Both the position numbers and the translations under genes were made by a program. Positions 61,296 through 64,000 of a DNA stretch of 64,000 nucleotides are shown one piece after another. Source of the stretch: Sutcliffiella horikoshii (GTDB lineage: Bacteria; Bacillota; Bacilli; Bacillales; Bacillaceae_I); assembly GCF_020524325.1 (NCBI RefSeq), contig NZ_JAIVKY010000006.1:310001-374000 (forward strand), given 5' to 3'. The notes beneath the pieces were generated by a model. The model did no database searches, was not told the DNA's origin, and saw nothing but the letters and a program-made list of their open reading frames with translations. How positions within the stretch are numbered: position 1 is the first letter of the stretch; each line of letters begins with the position of its first letter.

Positions 61296-63733
61296 TCTTT
61301 TACCGCTCCCTCTACCTGTACGCCCGGTACTTGAATATCTGTGTCATAATTATTTGGTATCGTTACACGAACTGTTATGCTTCCCTGTTCATTGAAATAA
61401 TCAGAAAGTTTTCCCTCTAACGTGACAGATGATTTATTTTCAAGCAGTTCCGCTTCGCCTGTCTTCTGGTTAACTATAAAATACTCTACACTTCCGTTTC
61501 TTGTACGCAGTTTTAGTTTTACTTCCTTTAATTCATCTTTTGTCATATCCACCATATCCGGAAGATTGTAGCTAAAGTCATAAGTCCCCCCACCGAGGTA
61601 GACATATGGCTCTCCGAAATCCAGTCCGTTATGGTGAACCATGCCTGTTTCACCTTCTGTCACTGCTAGTTTAGGAGATAAATGTTCTTCTGTAAAACTG
61701 AAGCTTCCTCCACCTGAGTGAGTGATGGTAACTGGTAACACAACAAGATGAGATGCATTCGATTTTCCGGACTTCCCATCTACTTTTGTCCCCATAATCC
61801 CTTCTGTAACATAACCAACTAGAATAGGTTGAGAGGCTATAGAGAAGATATCTTTTCTATTTACGAGTAAATCCAGCATTTGAAACTTTTTATAGTCTTC
61901 CAGTTCATCTTTTTCAATTTGATTTGCTCCAGGTCCCTGATTATAATAACTTTGGAAATTCGGGAATGCCTTAGTAGCAGATGAGCTGCTTGGTGCAGTC
62001 AAAGCATTTGCTATGTTGCCCCCAGATACCTCATATTCCACATTTACAGATTCCCCTGCTTTAATATCTCCAAGAGCTTTAGAGTCGCGTCCTGATAGCA
62101 GAAAAGCGTCCTTTAACTCATATTGCATCTGATTGGATATTGTCCCCTGTACTTTACCGTCTTTTATAGAAAGGGCATGCTCCATTTTCCCGAGTGGCAA
62201 GGCATTTACGTTACCAATACTTGTACGAGTTGACCAATACTCTACATTATTGTATGTGATCTCTGTTCCTTTAGATAAAGAACTGACATATGCATAGTTC
62301 TTCATCAATTCAAAATTGTCGTTATATCCGTATGTCATTGGGAAAAGAGTAGTATCTTCCCCTGTCTCCATTTTATAATCTCCGCCACTATTGGTAAGGA
62401 TGCTGGCTACTCCATAACCGCTGGCAGTTTGTGTATCATTGTCCAAGAGGAGAATGCTGGCTTCATTTACTTGTGTTCCTGATATTCTGTCTTTCGCGCC
62501 AATTCCGAATACAGCAATACTTGTCAAGATGGCTACAGTTGGAATGATCCACCACGCTTGTTCTCGTTTGTCCGTTCTCTTCAAAATAATATACAATACT
62601 GGAATTACTAAAATTAAATATACTGCAAAGGCTCCTATTAAAAGTGGAACCGAAACGATAGATCCCGGAAACGCTTCACCAATTGGGCTTAATTGGTGAG
62701 ATAGTTCCTCCATAACAGGCACCTTATAATAATTCGGGCTCTTTGAAGTAACTTTTTGAAGCACACTACTCCACCACGTGTTTATTTCACTCCACTCTCC
62801 AAAAAGAGGGGAAGCCAAGTTACTTGTGATTTGGGTCACTGTTCCCGTGCCTGCATTCATCATAAGTGCGATGGGCGTATCTCCATCCTTTGTCAAAACA
62901 GTGGCATCCTCTATTAATTGATTACCAGTGAATACAGGAAGATCTGGAAAATTACTTTCCTTATTCAATTTTAAAAGGGATGTTTCATTCGTCGGGTCTA
63001 GTAGCTGAAATTCATGCAATTCTCCTAAATCTTGACTTAATCCTACCTTTGTATCAAACATCAAAGAACCACCGTTATTTACCCAGTCTTTAATAGCCTG
63101 TTGCTGCTGAGATGTAAGTGTGGCCAATGGAAAATCATGAACTAAAAGAATATCAAACATTTCCAGTCCATATGATTCCGTGGGGATGTTATCACCACCG
63201 ATGTTTAACAATTCCATACTTTCATTTTGATATTTTACTAATTTCAAGAAGTTCACTGCATCATGATTATTGCTTAGTACTCCTAGTACAACTCTGTTAT
63301 CCCCAATATATCTTGGTTGAGCATTTGCATTGCCCTTTAGCTTTACTTCTTTTCCTTTTTCTACTCCACCTTCATAAAAACTGACAAAGTCATTACGAGT
63401 CCCGGAGTAGTTATAGGACATATGATCAGAAGTCCCTTTTACTGCTAGTTCCAACGTTTTGGAACCTCCTGCTTCTATCTCGACCGGAATGACATAACTT
63501 CCGGCCATATTATATGTAGGGCTAGAAAATACGACGATATCACCTTTAATTGCATCACCTTTGTTCACCAATTCAATTTTTATCGGATGCCCCTTGCCCA
63601 TTTGAACTTTATTATCAACACCAAATTCCACCTTCACTTCCAAGTTTGTTTCCGCACTCGACAGTGACGGGTATACAAATAAACCGATAACCATCAATAA
63701 CAAACATTTTTTTACTAACAACCATGCTTTCAC
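61292..63733 (-). CDS. Large exported membrane protein, first gene of the MoxR/VWA operon
   Basis: An 813-residue protein. Start GTG 63733 behind AGGGGG; the longer frame (TTG at 63757) lacks a site. A signal peptide (WLLVKKCLLLMVIGLFVYPS, cut near SSAE) is followed by an extracytoplasmic beta-domain region to about 370 that includes a GATase-like stretch (ILLVHDFPLATLTSQQQQAI, DWVNNGGSLMFD). Two membrane helices lie at about 380-440, then a second extracytoplasmic region with Gly/Ser-rich segments. No enzyme motif is seen. It may be the extracellular scaffold of the transporter. Confidence 0.75.
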   Translation of the reverse strand: MKAWLLVKKCLLLMVIGLFVYPSLSSAETNLEVKVEFGVDNKVQMGKGHPIKIELVNKGDAIKGDIVVFSSPTYNMAGSYVIPVEIEAGGSKTLELAVKGTSDHMSYNYSGTRNDFVSFYEGGVEKGKEVKLKGNANAQPRYIGDNRVVLGVLSNNHDAVNFLKLVKYQNESMELLNIGGDNIPTESYGLEMFDILLVHDFPLATLTSQQQQAIKDWVNNGGSLMFDTKVGLSQDLGELHEFQLLDPTNETSLLKLNKESNFPDLPVFTGNQLIEDATVLTKDGDTPIALMMNAGTGTVTQITSNLASPLFGEWSEINTWWSSVLQKVTSKSPNYYKVPVMEELSHQLSPIGEAFPGSIVSVPLLIGAFAVYLILVIPVLYIILKRTDKREQAWWIIPTVAILTSIAVFGIGAKDRISGTQVNEASILLLDNDTQTASGYGVASILTNSGGDYKMETGEDTTLFPMTYGYNDNFELMKNYAYVSSLSKGTEITYNNVEYWSTRTSIGNVNALPLGKMEHALSIKDGKVQGTISNQMQYELKDAFLLSGRDSKALGDIKAGESVNVEYEVSGGNIANALTAPSSSSATKAFPNFQSYYNQGPGANQIEKDELEDYKKFQMLDLLVNRKDIFSIASQPILVGYVTEGIMGTKVDGKSGKSNASHLVVLPVTITHSGGGSFSFTEEHLSPKLAVTEGETGMVHHNGLDFGEPYVYLGGGTYDFSYNLPDMVDMTKDELKEVKLKLRTRNGSVEYFIVNQKTGEAELLENKSSVTLEGKLSDYFNEQGSITVRVTIPNNYDTDIQVPGVQVEGAVKE

Positions 63734-63790
63734 TTTTTTTCCCCCTAAATGTGACAATCTCTCTTTATATTTTTAAATAACTATATCTAA

Positions 63791-63817
63791 GACGTAACAC
63801 TTTAGGAAAAAGTTTCA
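63791..63817 (-). promoter_or_regulatory. ECF-sigma-type promoter of the MoxR/VWA operon
   Basis: Minus-strand TGAAAC (63812-63817), 17 bp, CGTC (63791-63794) fits the SigM/SigX/SigW class of cell-envelope-stress promoters. A start point near 63782 leaves a leader of about 50 nt before GTG 63733. No competing sigma-A promoter of similar quality is seen. Confidence 0.65.
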
Positions 63818-63837
63818 AATTCATATAAAAAATAAAA

Positions 63838-63861
63838 AAGAAGGGTATTTCCCCCTTCTTT
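63838..63861 (-). terminator. Terminator of the Ger(x)C gene at the window end
   Basis: AAGAAGGG/CCCTTCTT stem followed on the minus strand by TTTTTTATTTTTTATATG. Confidence 0.8.
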
Positions 63862-64000
63862 TAGTCCATTACTCCCGTTCGCAATATTTCCACATTAATA
63901 TTCACTTTAAACTCCGCGTTCTGGTACAGCTTTTTCCATTCTTCTTTGCTGAAAGAGTCATACCCCACTTTTGCCCGATAATAATTGCCAAAGCCAATAG
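63861..64000 (-). CDS. Ger(x)C family germination lipoprotein (5' part outside window)
   Basis: Only the last 45 codons are present. GFGNYYRAKVGYDSFSKEEW, then a Tyr/Lys-rich stretch and VEILRTGVMD, match the C-terminal signature of Ger(x)C (FGxx...W...V..RTG). It indicates a second germinant-receptor operon beyond 64 kb. Confidence 0.8.
   Translation of the reverse strand, partial: IGFGNYYRAKVGYDSFSKEEWKKLYQNAEFKVNINVEILRTGVMD

Overview
The window is from a low-GC, endospore-forming member of the Bacillaceae. It carries parts of two germinant-receptor operons, spore-associated genes (tgl, yodJ and three YjcZ-type miniproteins), tnrA, the bacillithiol gene bshB2 and a gene run syntenic with the Bacillus subtilis yojF/yod/yoz region (yojF-bshB2, mhqD, yodJ, deoD, yodL, yozD, yodN, yozE, yokU, kamA, yodP, then yodQRST) plus a ypmQ/ypmR/ypmS block. 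The species cannot be fixed from this alone. No rRNA, tRNA, prophage, transposase gene or CRISPR array was seen.

Layout. 1-8.1 kb: aerobic phenylacetate catabolism on the minus strand. paaK stands apart; then paaA-B-C-D, an EthD-like gene, paaF, paaG and an aldehyde dehydrogenase; then a terminator and the start of a paaH-type dehydrogenase. 8.2-21.6 kb: housekeeping and stationary-phase genes. 21.6-33.9 kb: lysine degradation through beta-lysine (kamA, a sigma-54 activator, the beta-lysine acetyltransferase gene ablB/yodP, and yodT-S-R-Q). A complete germinant-receptor operon, in the order small D-like gene, B, A, C, lies in the middle of it. 34-50 kb: chemoreceptor, msrAB, a CobW-type GTPase, tgl, tnrA, the LytS/LytT two-component pair followed by a CstA transporter, a DUF4397 protein, miniproteins, ypmS-ypmR and a SCO protein. 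50.2-51.5 kb: an MFS exporter. 51.5-63.8 kb: one tightly packed eight-gene minus-strand operon encoding a secreted/membrane protein, an ABC ATPase, an ABC permease, a coiled-coil membrane protein with a Gly-Gln tract, a MoxR AAA+ ATPase, a DUF58 protein and two VWA membrane proteins. It is preceded by an ECF-sigma-like promoter. The last 140 bases are the tail of a Ger(x)C lipoprotein gene.

Regulatory sites that can be read directly: a textbook sigma-A promoter at paaA with a motif shared with paaK; an MhqR-like palindrome before mhqD; a consensus -24/-12 promoter at kamA next to its likely activator; a perfect TnrA box before tnrA; and an ECF-type promoter for the MoxR/VWA operon.

The most unusual feature is non-coding. 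All nine gene-free stretches longer than 300 bp are filled by repeats of two kinds. The first kind is periodic arrays: a 52-bp period at two separate loci, a strict 21-bp period and a strict 20-bp period. The second is a two-part palindromic element (units A and B) found at five loci in intact, inverted, deleted and nested forms.
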